NCBI GenBank assembly: GCA_022402565.1
Contig: JAKRSC010000022.1
Coordinates: 1-64,000, forward strand
DNA from: Hydrotalea sp.
GTDB taxonomy: Bacteria > Bacteroidota > Bacteroidia > Chitinophagales > Chitinophagaceae
DNA length: 64,000 bases
Direction of reading: 5' to 3'
Notes under the pieces: generated by a model
Database searches by the model: none
Told to the model about the DNA's origin: nothing
Seen by the model: the letters and a program-made list of their open reading frames with translations, nothing else
Translations under genes and position numbers: made by a program
Shown here: one piece after another, positions 46,121-54,673 of the stretch
Position numbering within the stretch: position 1 is the first letter of the stretch
Layout of the letters: every line of letters begins with the position of its first letter

Positions 46121-48235
46121 TTACTCCTGATCAGCTTTTTGATATTTACCATGGCTGATAATAGTAATTAACTTCTGATCTAATAGATTCTTTAAATACT
46201 TATCAGCCGTTCGCTCTTTAACACTAATCTTTTCAGCAATTTTAATAGCCTGATTACGATTAAAAGTAACTGGTAATTTATCAAAAAAGGTTTGCTGCAT
46301 AACAGATAATATGGAGTTTGAACTCTTAGGCAAAAGAGAATATAAATGAATTGAATGACGAATAATTGTCTTTGAAATATTAATTGCTACCTCATACAGT
46401 TCATCACTACAAAATAGTTCATCTTTATCACTACCCTTATCATAACTATCAATTAATGAAAGAACCATTGCAATACGAAACGTAATTAAACCTATCCTAT
46501 AAACTACACCAGCAATTTCATTACTATTTCCCTTTAATGCCTTATTAAGAAGGAGTGTAAATTCAGAATTAAATCTATTCTCTTGTTCGAATGTTAGAGA
46601 AAATCTTCTATGCTTCCTATTAATAAAACAATGCATATTATCAACCTCTAAAGCTTTCCTTGTAAAAAAATCACTCAAATTCATCTTAATACTAGACCCA
46701 AAGGGGCTCTCCCATACAGGAGCTTGATAGAATTTGTAATAAATAAATCGACTAAATAAACCATTTTCAGCTGATCCAATTAATGAAGTTACCTGACCAG
46801 GTGTTCCAGTTAATGTAACTGATAATGCAGGATGATCAATTGAAATGTAATCATTAAAATGTCCTTCTCCCTTACGACTACTATTGATTGGCTCATGATG
46901 AAAGGCTTTCCTTAAGATATCTGAAAAGTTGCCCCAATCTTGTTTAATACTATTAGTAAGAGTATCAGCCTCAGAATCACACATTAAACCTATTCCATCG
47001 TTATCTCTTAATTGAGCTAATAGTGCGGCAGAGCTACTATTAGCTGAAATATTTAATACAGAAAACTTAGGCTTTATAGGCACAGGATTAATTGATACAG
47101 CCCCTTTACTACTCTTATGCATATTTACAGCATCCTCATATGCTTTAAAAGCAGACAAGGATTCATCAAGCATTCTTCGATTTATTGCCTGAATTAATTC
47201 ATAAGAGAAGCTCAATGAACCTTTTCCGCTCGCAGCAGGAGCAACAGTAAATGAATAAAGATTAGGACTAACATATCTTTGGCCATACACGCCCATTACC
47301 TTTTGAAAACAAGCACTTAAATTTGATATTGCAGATATAAGAAAGATATCTCGTTTCCTTCCACTAAACTCCTTACAGCATACTCGAAGAAATAATGGAA
47401 GTTTTTCATAAACATGATCAGGAATCATTGGACTATGCTCTTCTACAGAATCTAGTGCCTCGTCACTGTCATCTTCCTCACTTACCACTGATGCCAATTC
47501 AGAGTTAATTGGGGCTTCCTTATTAGCTATATCTGATAGCTCTTTGTTTTCATGTAATGAACCTTCAGGTGATTCTAGTGACACCTTTTGTTGTATAGGA
47601 TCTGATGCAAATTGTACAAATTGTGCAGTTTCTCCACCCTCACCCGAAGCAGCTGCTTCCGTTTTAGTTTGAGTAGAAACTTTAACGGGGTTCACTATGA
47701 ATGTTTGAGAATCTGGGGCATAGTAAATTTCAGGATCATAACTAAAAAAGCTTAACCGCAGAGGATCGACCCCAGATGGATTAATTGGTCTATTAATTTG
47801 TTGCTGATAATAATGCGCAACCTTTTGGAAAGCCATTGCATGATCCTTTAATTCTGAATCCACCTTAACAACAATTTTCAATCCGTTACTTCTTGCTGAT
47901 GTAAAACATAAAAAAGTAAAAGGTAAAGTGAACGCATGAAATCTTGCATGTTTTAAATGAGTTTCAAACAAATCATCAATCTCAAGAATAACCAATTTGT
48001 TATAAGTAGCTAGTCCACTCATAGAACGATTACCCGTAAAGACTCCAGATGGAGTAAAAGCCAGTAATTGACGCTTACATTTTTCAATTTCAGTCAGATT
48101 ACTTTTATCATACGACCTTAATGCTTCAAAAGTCACTTTATCTTTTGATTTGATATGATCAACAATTTCTTCAATTGATTTATCGCCAATTCTATTCCAG
48201 TAATGTTGGAATAAAGAACATCTTATTTGATTCAT
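46121..48235 (-). CDS. VirE_N (BT4734-like) / DUF3987 replication protein
   Basis: A 704 aa two-domain protein. The N-terminal ~200 residues are the BT4734/VirE_N primase-like domain (LLAFTPSGVFTGNRS, YNKLVILEIDDL, FTSARSNGLKIVVKV, GVDPLRLSFFSYDPEIYY). A Ser/Glu-rich linker leads to DUF3987 (~285-640), a helicase-like ATPase region with PAASGKGSLSFSYEL (Walker A variant, ~335), then DSEADTLTN and SLTGTPGQV. A short winged-helix tail (FNRNQAIKIAEKISVKERTADKYLKNLL) follows. Found in most Bacteroidota islands; likely primes or helps replicate the excised element. Confidence 0.85.
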   Translation of the reverse strand: MNQIRCSLFQHYWNRIGDKSIEEIVDHIKSKDKVTFEALRSYDKSNLTEIEKCKRQLLAFTPSGVFTGNRSMSGLATYNKLVILEIDDLFETHLKHARFHAFTLPFTFLCFTSARSNGLKIVVKVDSELKDHAMAFQKVAHYYQQQINRPINPSGVDPLRLSFFSYDPEIYYAPDSQTFIVNPVKVSTQTKTEAAASGEGGETAQFVQFASDPIQQKVSLESPEGSLHENKELSDIANKEAPINSELASVVSEEDDSDEALDSVEEHSPMIPDHVYEKLPLFLRVCCKEFSGRKRDIFLISAISNLSACFQKVMGVYGQRYVSPNLYSFTVAPAASGKGSLSFSYELIQAINRRMLDESLSAFKAYEDAVNMHKSSKGAVSINPVPIKPKFSVLNISANSSSAALLAQLRDNDGIGLMCDSEADTLTNSIKQDWGNFSDILRKAFHHEPINSSRKGEGHFNDYISIDHPALSVTLTGTPGQVTSLIGSAENGLFSRFIYYKFYQAPVWESPFGSSIKMNLSDFFTRKALEVDNMHCFINRKHRRFSLTFEQENRFNSEFTLLLNKALKGNSNEIAGVVYRIGLITFRIAMVLSLIDSYDKGSDKDELFCSDELYEVAINISKTIIRHSIHLYSLLPKSSNSILSVMQQTFFDKLPVTFNRNQAIKIAEKISVKERTADKYLKNLLDQKLITIISHGKYQKADQE

Positions 48236-48248
48236 ATTATTAATTTAA

Positions 48249-48280
48249 GCTGCAACCTACCTTTCGATAGGCTGCAGCTG
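48249..48280. other. Hairpin in the VirE_N-DUF3987 leader
   Basis: AGCTGCA-A-CCTA / TAGG-C-TGCAGCT, 11 paired bases with one mismatch, between the DUF5131 stop and the VirE_N start. No T-run on the minus strand; may be an mRNA leader element. Confidence 0.45.
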
Positions 48281-48291
48281 GTTAAAAAATA

Positions 48292-49227
48292 CTAGGGAGT
48301 TATTATCCCTCCCTGTGATACTGAACTTGAAGAGCTACTCTGATTGCTTCCATTTACACCACTAGAAAGTACTTGACTTGGACCAGCAGTTAATGCTGTT
48401 GAACCAGTTATTGCTGGTACACCTGGCACTGTTAAAGCACTAGTCACTAAGGGGGAGGGATTTACCTTAAAGCCAATATCAGGAGTCGGAAAATCCCTAA
48501 TCTGAAGCTGTATCGGAAACTCTGAGATTTCACCTCCATGTCTATCAGACATCTTATGAGATTTATAGAGGTGAGTCCCCATCTGCTTAACGAATACAGC
48601 TGCTGTTGGCTTAAAGAGTGTAACTAGGTTTTCTATCCACTGGTGCTCACATGGCCTATAACGATACAAACCAGTTTCATTACCACTTTCGCCACCAATG
48701 ATGACCCAGTGGATCATACTTAACTCAGAAGGTGTTAGATTCAATATTAAATCCTCATGAAGTGGTTCAAATGAAATAAACCTAAGCTGACAATTCACCT
48801 GTAGCAGATCCTTGATTCTATGAACTCCCTGATTGCTTCCAACACTTGTTCCAAACCAGACATTATTCATTTTAAGAATATCTGGTGGAGTTTGCTGAAT
48901 GATTCTCTCAGGTCTCTTCGTTAACAACTGATAGGTATGATGATTGTGCTTTCGAATGATATCCCACATTTTATGTCGGAACGCATCGCAGTGCTCATGA
49001 TATACATCAGTAAGAGAGGAAGCAAAAATCCTAGAAGGTGTTGCAATTTTAGTAGGCTTATTAATAGCTTCCTTAGTTTGAACCACAATTCTAGGATTAA
49101 ACCTAGTGCCATTCATGCTATCTCGATGCATATAGCAAAATTTACAATCAGCATCGACTTTAGTACATCCACGTGCGATATTCCAAGTGGCATCTGTCCA
49201 CTGGATGTTTGTATAAAATTTATTCAT
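48292..49227 (-). CDS. DUF5131 (phage Gp37/Gp68-type) protein with Ser/Gly-rich tail
   Basis: A 311 aa protein. It starts IQWTDATWNIARGCTKVDADCKFCY, the DUF5131 lead with three cysteines laid out like a radical-SAM cluster site (residues ~20-29). Further landmarks are SLTDVYHEHCDAFRHKMW, LLTKRPERI, NVWFGTSVGSNQG, RFISFEPLHEDL, IIGGESG and FVKQMG. The last ~45 residues are a low-complexity Ser/Gly/Thr tail not usual for the family. Radical SAM chemistry is inferred; function in phages and islands is unknown. Confidence 0.85.
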   Translation of the reverse strand: MNKFYTNIQWTDATWNIARGCTKVDADCKFCYMHRDSMNGTRFNPRIVVQTKEAINKPTKIATPSRIFASSLTDVYHEHCDAFRHKMWDIIRKHNHHTYQLLTKRPERIIQQTPPDILKMNNVWFGTSVGSNQGVHRIKDLLQVNCQLRFISFEPLHEDLILNLTPSELSMIHWVIIGGESGNETGLYRYRPCEHQWIENLVTLFKPTAAVFVKQMGTHLYKSHKMSDRHGGEISEFPIQLQIRDFPTPDIGFKVNPSPLVTSALTVPGVPAITGSTALTAGPSQVLSSGVNGSNQSSSSSSVSQGGIITP

Positions 49228-49382
49228 ATAAAATGATTTAAATAAGTAAAAAAAATTCTAATAGTTAGTTTATATAAATAATATCTAACCTCTAAATACG
49301 CGAGATATGGAAGGAGGTCCTCTTAGCAGTTGAATACACCATATCGACTTTATAAATGCAATGCGAAAATTGTGATACAAAC

Positions 49383-49706
49383 TCATAGCGCACCCCTCCT
49401 TTCTGCAAATCCTGCAATTGAATGGGTGACATGTTGATTTAATTCTTCATTTGATAACCTAATTTGTAAACTAATAATCAGATTATTTTTTATGAAGAAT
49501 GCCTTCCTTGATGTACGTTGGAAACTTCTTATTCTACTTTGAGATAGAAGACTAAATAAATACCAAGTTGATATCCCAAGATATTGTGTAGCAACCTTAA
49601 GAGGATAAAACTGACTACTCTTAGTAGGCCTCTGAGATAAAAGGCTATGTGCTTTAGAAACTAATGCCGTTGAATGATTATGTTCATTTTTAGAGTATTC
49701 CATCAT
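49383..49706 (-). CDS. Excisionase-like HTH protein
   Basis: A 107 aa protein with a MerR/HTH_17-type DNA-binding segment (FYPLKVATQYLGISTWYLFSLLSQSRIRSFQ, ~33-63) followed by KAFFIKNNLIISLQI, the usual layout of excisionases of tyrosine-integrase islands. Position near the primase-like gene fits. Start may be either of the two adjacent ATGs. Likely directs excision together with Int. Confidence 0.7.
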   Translation of the reverse strand: MMEYSKNEHNHSTALVSKAHSLLSQRPTKSSQFYPLKVATQYLGISTWYLFSLLSQSRIRSFQRTSRKAFFIKNNLIISLQIRLSNEELNQHVTHSIAGFAERRGAL

Positions 49707-49888
49707 TTTTCTTTTTTTGTAAAAATGTGGTCAACTCTATAGCTTAGTCAATAGCTTACTGATTTCATAAGCTATTTAATTTCATAAAATCCAATAGGAA
49801 TAGGACAAGATTTTTTAAAAATATTTCAATTACAAAAATTTTCTAAGCTATGTTAGCTTATAAATAAGGTATATAAGGTATTAAAAAA

Positions 49889-50881
49889 CTAGTTGTTTTT
49901 TACTTTCTCTATAATTTCATTAATCATCCGCCCCGCAACTGTATCAGGATAATTGCTCAATTTATTATCTGTTATTTTACTTTGATCCCAATTTTCAAAT
50001 TTATTACCATATTCATCCACAAATGTTTTTTCGTAAATTTGTTTAACTAACTTAAAGTTCTGTGGTTCGATTTTCCTGACTAGTCCGTTTTCCATCAACA
50101 TATATCTCAAATAGTCCAAAGCTTTTTTATTAGTTAGTTTATTTTTAGGCTTAAGTATCCATTTAATTCCTAGTGACTGAATTAAAGGTCCTCCACGAAA
50201 AGCTTCTTTAAATGAATCCCACTCAGTTAAATCAGAAATTGCTTTGCTTGCTTTAAGCTCGTCATACAGTTTTTCTAACTGACCAGGTTTCCCAACCCAT
50301 TTAAATGCATAAACGGCATCCAATTGATCTTCACTAATTCTACCTCTTTCATCTTCATTAGAATGACTTACTTGACTTTTCGACCTTAAATCGAGCCAAC
50401 ATTTTAATTCATTTAAATGGAAGTGAATCACTTTGGCCATTTTAATATACTCAGGCTGTTGGATGTAAATATCTATGAGTTCAAATAAACTGCTTACTTC
50501 TGATTGAAGTTTTTTGTAATAAATTTTGTTTTTTTTATCGGTTTGACTGAATAGCCTTTTTTTAATTAGAAGACTGCTAATTCTGTATTGCTCAAATACT
50601 ATAGAATGTAAATTTTTGATAAATCGCTCTTGACGTTCTTCTTCAGACTCTTTAAGACCTTCTTCAAAATTGTTGTGCCTAGCTACATCTTTTTCTAAAT
50701 CAAAAGAATCGATAGCACAATCATAAAAATGAGTTGGCCTATTAAAGTAAAAACTACTAATTAACTCATCAAAATGATTCTCTATATCAAACAGACCTTT
50801 TCCATCAATTATATAATTGAAAAAGCCAAAGGGATTATCATTATTTGATAATTCACAGTAAGGGAATTTTGAAAATGGCAT
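49889..50881 (-). CDS. Hypothetical protein, conserved island type
   Basis: A 330 aa, mostly helical acidic protein without membrane helices. The middle (QLDAVYAFKWVGKPGQLEKLYDELKASKAISDLTEWDSFKEAFRGG) resembles a segment often seen in proteins of Bacteroidota mobile elements, and a weaker likeness to RteC-type regulators was noticed but is not firm. The C-terminus is basic and helical. Function unknown; possibly element regulation. Confidence 0.5.
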   Translation of the reverse strand: MPFSKFPYCELSNNDNPFGFFNYIIDGKGLFDIENHFDELISSFYFNRPTHFYDCAIDSFDLEKDVARHNNFEEGLKESEEERQERFIKNLHSIVFEQYRISSLLIKKRLFSQTDKKNKIYYKKLQSEVSSLFELIDIYIQQPEYIKMAKVIHFHLNELKCWLDLRSKSQVSHSNEDERGRISEDQLDAVYAFKWVGKPGQLEKLYDELKASKAISDLTEWDSFKEAFRGGPLIQSLGIKWILKPKNKLTNKKALDYLRYMLMENGLVRKIEPQNFKLVKQIYEKTFVDEYGNKFENWDQSKITDNKLSNYPDTVAGRMINEIIEKVKNN

Positions 50882-51057
50882 AAAATAAAGTTTTATTGTT
50901 GTTAACTCTCCTGAATCAAATAGTAAACTAAATTGATTAACTCGACATTTTTACACTTTTCTACTATTTTATATACCAATTATTGGCACTAAAACATGTC
51001 AAAAAGGCCACTTGAAACACACCGTTAAATGCTAAATTTTTTAGTAATTTAGCATTT

Positions 51058-51330
51058 ATGTCATTCCCTCTTCATGTATATACCAGTAACAAGAGTTACC
51101 TATTTCAAGCAACAATCACCTCACAAACCAATGAATTTCAACAGATAAGGATATCTGGTCGTACCAGGTCAATTGTCCTACAGAATAACATACCTACCCT
51201 CAGAACTCAGACATTAAAAGGTAAAAAGATCCACTGGGCACTCATAGAAGGAACAATTAGTGATCCCAAGTTTCTGGCTAGGTTAATTGAGGCATTGGAG
51301 TATGAGTTAATTGTCAACAGAAAGAGTTGA
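51058..51330 (+). CDS. Small basic island-end protein
   Basis: A 90 aa protein with a beta-rich start (LHVYTSNKSYLFQATITS) and a basic core (FQQIRISGRTRSIVLQNN) ending in a helix (PKFLARLIEALEYELI). It is the last gene before attR. The final codons (ELIVNRKS-like) are also preserved in the decayed copy at 63315-63340, so it is a standing part of this element type. DNA binding or excision help is possible but unproven. Confidence 0.55.
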   Translation: MSFPLHVYTSNKSYLFQATITSQTNEFQQIRISGRTRSIVLQNNIPTLRTQTLKGKKIHWALIEGTISDPKFLARLIEALEYELIVNRKS

Positions 51331-51369
51331 ATATGATTGAATGTTTTTAATTTGTATTGTTAATAATAA

Positions 51370-51390
51370 TTTGGGTATCGTTTGGGTATC
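51370..51390. promoter_or_regulatory. Candidate integrase arm-type sites near attR
   Basis: TTTGGGTATC at 51370-51379 and again at 51381-51390, a helical-turn spacing, 64 bp before the attR core. An inverted copy lies at 31049-31058 inside attL. Confidence 0.6.
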
Positions 51391-51453
51391 AGCACTCCAA
51401 TGAATATCAACAAGTTCTTGTAAATCAATTTATTATTCATGATATCTGGCGCC

Positions 51454-51500
51454 TTTGGGACCAGGGGGTCGCAGGTTCGAATCCTGTCTTCCCGACAAAA
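51454..51500. repeat. attR, 47 bp core
   Basis: Exact copy of the tRNA-Pro 3' half (30876-30922). The upstream bases differ from the tRNA, so no second functional tRNA is formed. Confidence 0.95.
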
Positions 51501-51505
51501 CAAGG

Positions 51506-51534
51506 AGCCAGCACGCAAGTGCCGGCTTTTTTTA
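51506..51534 (+). terminator. Original tRNA-Pro terminator, displaced
   Basis: AGCCAGCAC-gcaa-GTGCCGGCT (one mismatch) then seven T residues. It directly follows attR and would have ended tRNA-Pro transcription before the island entered. Confidence 0.8.
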
Positions 51535-51540
51535 TTGGGT

Positions 51541-51760
51541 GCGTTGAATACTTGTATTCATAAGCACTCTAAAAAAAGCCGAAGTGAGCGAAGCGAACTG
51601 GCTCCTTGTTTTAGCTCCCCCACCTTCTAGGATCAATGAAATTCATCCTTTCTTTTTATTCGAGGCGTTGAATGCTTGCATTCATAAGCACTCTAAAAAA
51701 AGCCAAAGTGAGCTAGCTCCTTGTTTTAGCTCCCCTCCTAGGATCAATGAAATTTATCCT
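51541..51760. repeat. Two ~124 bp tandem repeats
   Basis: The unit starting GCGTTGAATRCTTG at 51541 recurs at 51665 (period 124 bp); each has CATAAGCACTCTAAAAAAAGCC and CTCCTTGTTTTAGCTCCC. A third, partial copy is found at 63445-63530. They appear to be the chromosomal flank of the att site, duplicated by repeated integration or recombination. Confidence 0.75.
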
Positions 51761-51771
51761 GTCTAATAGTA

Positions 51772-52012
51772 ATGCAGACATACTTTTGGCAGTAGGTGTA
51801 TCGACCAGGGGTTAAGTCCAGTAATGACTGCTTTCTTAATGGGAAATAATCCTGAAACAGCTTTGAGGAATTATGTACATCAAATTAGCTTACCTGACAA
51901 ATTACCTGATATAAATTAATGTCATTGCTGAATTTCTTTAATGAATGTGAGAAGAAGTACTACTGTATAGGTAATCAGTACCCAGCTATCAAGTCGAGTT
52001 CGGGGTACCCCC
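51772..52012 (+). pseudogene. Remnant of a second integrase gene (3' end)
   Basis: 241 bp matching 32102-32342 with about four visible mismatches. It covers the last ~48 codons of the integrase (from the RHTFGSRC motif through the tyrosine to the stop at 51919) and the following ~90 bp. The upstream part is missing. This places a second, closely related island next to the first. Confidence 0.9.
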
Positions 52013-52038
52013 CCCCACATAATCTAGTATTAAAGGTA

Positions 52039-52989
52039 TCACGTATTCATTCTCTTACTTAATTCAACAATCATCGCAATATACCTTTGATGTCTAAAAA
52101 TTTCACGTTGTGCATCAACAAATGAATTCCTGGGGTCATATATATGAGTTGGTTCACTTTTTGCGCCATTAATTTCTATAATTGAAAAGTTCAAACCTTG
52201 CTCTAGATCTTCTATTGAATTATACCTAATATCTAATCGACCATAATAAAATCCATCTATTTGTGAAAGTAACTTATTAAATGTGTCCTGCAATTTAGGT
52301 GTAATTAAGTGTGATCCATCTTTAAAAGCAGTACCTCGGTTATGATTTCCAAAGGGGACTAAACATAACTCTTTATTGCTATTAAGAATAGTTTGTAAAT
52401 TAATCCTATTCTTAAGTACATTAATTTGTAAAGCATGCCTGTTATTACTTTTAAGTAGTTGCTCAATGGTTTGTACTCCATCTCCTTTAACAGTTAAAAA
52501 CTCCTTTAAAGTAATACCCGTTATAAAACCCTCTTGATTATCTGGAAAGCGGCAGTAAAATAGCCCCATCTCGTTTGGGTATTTAACCAGCTCCTGAATT
52601 AAAAAGTCTACTTTAGATATATTATAATAAGCAGTTAACTCTTCGTATGTATTAACTATTTCTACTCCAATACCTCTTAAGCCAATATCAGGCTTCACAA
52701 TGAAAGGAAAGCTAAATCCAGCAACTTTTAATCCCTCGATTGAAATACATGGCTGGTTTCTTCTGATATATTGAGTTAATGGATAGAAATCTTTTGGTAA
52801 TAATTTATATATAGTCATTTTACTGTCTCCAACTAAACCCCCGTTAGGAAATGCGGGATTCAGAAATCGATAGAAATAAATAGATCTGAACTTAATCATG
52901 TACCACAGCCAAATAAAGAAGCTAGGCATATAAACTATATACATAGACCAGTACTCCCAGTTCTTTAATCTATACCAGAATAACTTCAT
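52039..52989 (-). CDS. ATP-grasp ligase-like protein
   Basis: A 316 aa protein with a D-Ala-D-Ala-ligase-like ATP-grasp core: FPFIVKPDIGLRGIGVEIV (~95-113, phosphate/adenine loop), DFLIQELVKYPNEMGLFYCR, FYYGRLDIRYN (~246) and SIIEINGAKSEPTHIYDP (~265, metal-binding Glu-x-Asn). The N-terminal ~35 residues are hydrophobic and may sit on the membrane. ATP-grasp enzymes join a carboxylate to an amine or thiol. Last gene of the operon, overlapping the NRDE gene by 4 bp. The substrate is unknown. Confidence 0.75.
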   Translation of the reverse strand: MKLFWYRLKNWEYWSMYIVYMPSFFIWLWYMIKFRSIYFYRFLNPAFPNGGLVGDSKMTIYKLLPKDFYPLTQYIRRNQPCISIEGLKVAGFSFPFIVKPDIGLRGIGVEIVNTYEELTAYYNISKVDFLIQELVKYPNEMGLFYCRFPDNQEGFITGITLKEFLTVKGDGVQTIEQLLKSNNRHALQINVLKNRINLQTILNSNKELCLVPFGNHNRGTAFKDGSHLITPKLQDTFNKLLSQIDGFYYGRLDIRYNSIEDLEQGLNFSIIEINGAKSEPTHIYDPRNSFVDAQREIFRHQRYIAMIVELSKRMNT

Positions 52990-53699
52990 AAAATGAATTC
53001 TGTAATGAGTGACTTTTGTTTTGTTATAAGATCATGATGAATCATTGTAAACTTCTCTTTCCAAAGAATTACTTGTGTTATATTTTTAGTTAGCATTTCT
53101 CCATTTCTATAAATAACTAACCCATTTCTAAGATCTTCCCGTTTAGTCATAGAATGAAAATCTAGAAGCTGATCTTCATTTACTTGATTGGAGTTTCGTT
53201 CTAAAAATATACTAAACCAATTTTTTCGCATTTCAATAATTTCTAAATCATATAATGTAACAGAAGACCATATATGTGGGCGAAATGCGTCAAGTTTGTT
53301 GGCGTATTTACTCTTTCCATCCCATAAACATTTGTGCAATGTATTATTATCGTAGACTATTAATGTGAAGGGTTCAATATCAAGTAAATCAACATGAACC
53401 CAAAAATCTTGCCAATTCTTAGAAGAAGCGATATCAATTAAAATCAACCCTCTACTCAAACGATATGGAGGTTTACTTGCATGCTTTGCTTGACCACCAT
53501 TCAATAAAACAAATGTAGACCCAAAGCCATTAACGACAAACCAAGAGCCCCCTTTTAAAGGGTCTATTGGATAACATAGCCTGATGTTATTATAAATAAA
53601 CCATTTTGGATGCATGGCCAATGGCCTAGAGATAGATTCATCTCTATTGGAAGTTATAACTACTTTCTCATGACTTGCATAATAACTAACCGTGCACAT
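52986..53699 (-). CDS. NRDE/TANGO2-like Ntn-hydrolase
   Basis: A 237 aa protein beginning MCTVSYY, with Cys2 as the possible processed nucleophile, and SNRDES (~17-22), the family's name motif. KGGSWFVVNGFGSTFVLLNGG (~48-68) and the FTLIVYD strand complete the TANGO2-type fold. Eukaryotic TANGO2 has been linked to heme and lipid handling; the bacterial function is unknown. It is coupled by overlaps at both ends (1 bp with DinB, 4 bp with ATP-grasp), so it probably acts with them. Confidence 0.8.
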   Translation of the reverse strand: MCTVSYYASHEKVVITSNRDESISRPLAMHPKWFIYNNIRLCYPIDPLKGGSWFVVNGFGSTFVLLNGGQAKHASKPPYRLSRGLILIDIASSKNWQDFWVHVDLLDIEPFTLIVYDNNTLHKCLWDGKSKYANKLDAFRPHIWSSVTLYDLEIIEMRKNWFSIFLERNSNQVNEDQLLDFHSMTKREDLRNGLVIYRNGEMLTKNITQVILWKEKFTMIHHDLITKQKSLITEFIL

Positions 53700-54202
53700 T
53701 ACTTTCTGAACTCCAAAGTTGATTTGGCTACACCAAAGCTAGTATCAACTATATCTTTTTCAAGACATGCTAGTCCGATTTTAATAATTGCTTGGTGATG
53801 AATACAATGCTCTAAGTTATAAAGTACTTCTCTATAATAGTTTGACTTGATTTTAAATTCTTGACCATTATATAAAGTAGAAATTTGTAACTCTATATCA
53901 TCTCGCTCAATATGATCTATAATTAATTGTACCCTGCTAATTGCACTATTAACATTGGTTTGAAGAACAAGCTCCCTGTCTCTAGCATCATAATTAATTA
54001 ACTTAAAATCATACCCCCTGAATAACTGAATATAAAGCTCAATAATGTGCCTAGTATGCTCACCTATTGAAGAATTAAAAAGTAAAGCTATTTTTGTTGC
54101 AAACTCTTCATTGCTTAATTGACCAATAGCATCAATTAATCTATATAAGGTTTCCCTAGTGTCTTTGAATAAGATAGCGCTATTCATATTAAAAGGTTGC
54201 AT
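53699..54202 (-). CDS. DinB-like four-helix protein
   Basis: A 167 aa helical protein with the DinB metal triad: His in GEHTRHIIELYIQL (~47-60) and the HxxxH pair in LEHCIHHQAIIKIG (~130-143). DinB-superfamily proteins include thiol-dependent transferases (BstA, maleylpyruvate isomerase) and many of unknown role. It overlaps the NRDE start by one base and follows the DoxX gene by 66 bp. A thiol-transferase role is possible, not shown. Confidence 0.75.
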   Translation of the reverse strand: MQPFNMNSAILFKDTRETLYRLIDAIGQLSNEEFATKIALLFNSSIGEHTRHIIELYIQLFRGYDFKLINYDARDRELVLQTNVNSAISRVQLIIDHIERDDIELQISTLYNGQEFKIKSNYYREVLYNLEHCIHHQAIIKIGLACLEKDIVDTSFGVAKSTLEFRK

Positions 54203-54268
54203 TTGAAGTTAACTGTACTATTATTACTTATATTCACAAGCTTATTTAATTATAAAGAGAGTGATTAA

Positions 54269-54673
54269 TTATACGCTAGCGAATCTTTTTGACAACAATT
54301 GCTCATTCACTTTATTCTTGTTTAGAAATAAGTAAGTAACTGAACAAACAAGTACAATTAATGCTAACGTGAATAAACCGCCATGATCATTTTTTATATC
54401 AATTCCAATAACAAATATATGAGCTCCTATTGCCCCTATAATTATTAATAAACTGTTGATCATACCAATGAGCTCTGTTTTTGGAATAAATATCAATATA
54501 GCCGTAATTAATTCAGCTATTCCTAAGCCAATTCTGCCCCATGGTTCAACCCCCAGCTCTGAAAATATATATACAGAATCTGGATGTGCTAAGAATTTAA
54601 AATACAGGGTTTGTAACAGAATAATTGCTACAGTTAATTTTAACACCCAGTTTAAGGCGGTTTTAATTTTCAT
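54269..54673 (-). CDS. DoxX-like membrane protein
   Basis: A 134 aa protein with four predicted helices: LKLTVAIILLQTLYFKFLAHP (~11-31, the typical DoxX helix 1 with FKFLAHPDS), GRIGLGIAELITAILIFIP, LLIIIGAIGAHIFVIG, and FTLALIVLVCSVTYLFL. DoxX-like proteins have been tied to redox and thiol homeostasis. It overlaps the YHS gene upstream by 4 bp. Confidence 0.75.
   Translation of the reverse strand: MKIKTALNWVLKLTVAIILLQTLYFKFLAHPDSVYIFSELGVEPWGRIGLGIAELITAILIFIPKTELIGMINSLLIIIGAIGAHIFVIGIDIKNDHGGLFTLALIVLVCSVTYLFLNKNKVNEQLLSKRFASV

Larger units (their letters stand above)
30876..51500. mobile_element. Integrative genomic island in tRNA-Pro (20.6 kb)
   Basis: A 47 bp perfect repeat of the tRNA 3' half bounds the segment (30876-30922 and 51454-51500). 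A tyrosine integrase gene begins 166 bp inside attL. Other typical Bacteroidota element genes inside are an AAA ATPase plus DUF3871 pair, RadC-like JAB protein, VirE_N/DUF3987 primase-like protein, an excisionase-like HTH and DUF5131. No relaxase, coupling protein or type IV secretion genes were recognised, so it is better called an island or a mobilisable element than a self-transferring ICE. The cargo looks like phage defence. Confidence 0.92.

Noticed and set aside
51448..51500. Second tRNA-Pro gene
   Set aside because: Only the 3' half is present; upstream bases do not form the acceptor, D arm or 5' anticodon stem. It is attR.
30876..51500. Self-transmissible conjugative element
   Set aside because: No relaxase, VirD4-type coupling protein or Tra/type IV secretion genes were found, so only an island or mobilisable element can be claimed.
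52008..52017. Poly-C tract as a phase-variation switch
   Set aside because: It lies at the edge of the integrase remnant, outside any gene, and more likely reflects repeat decay.
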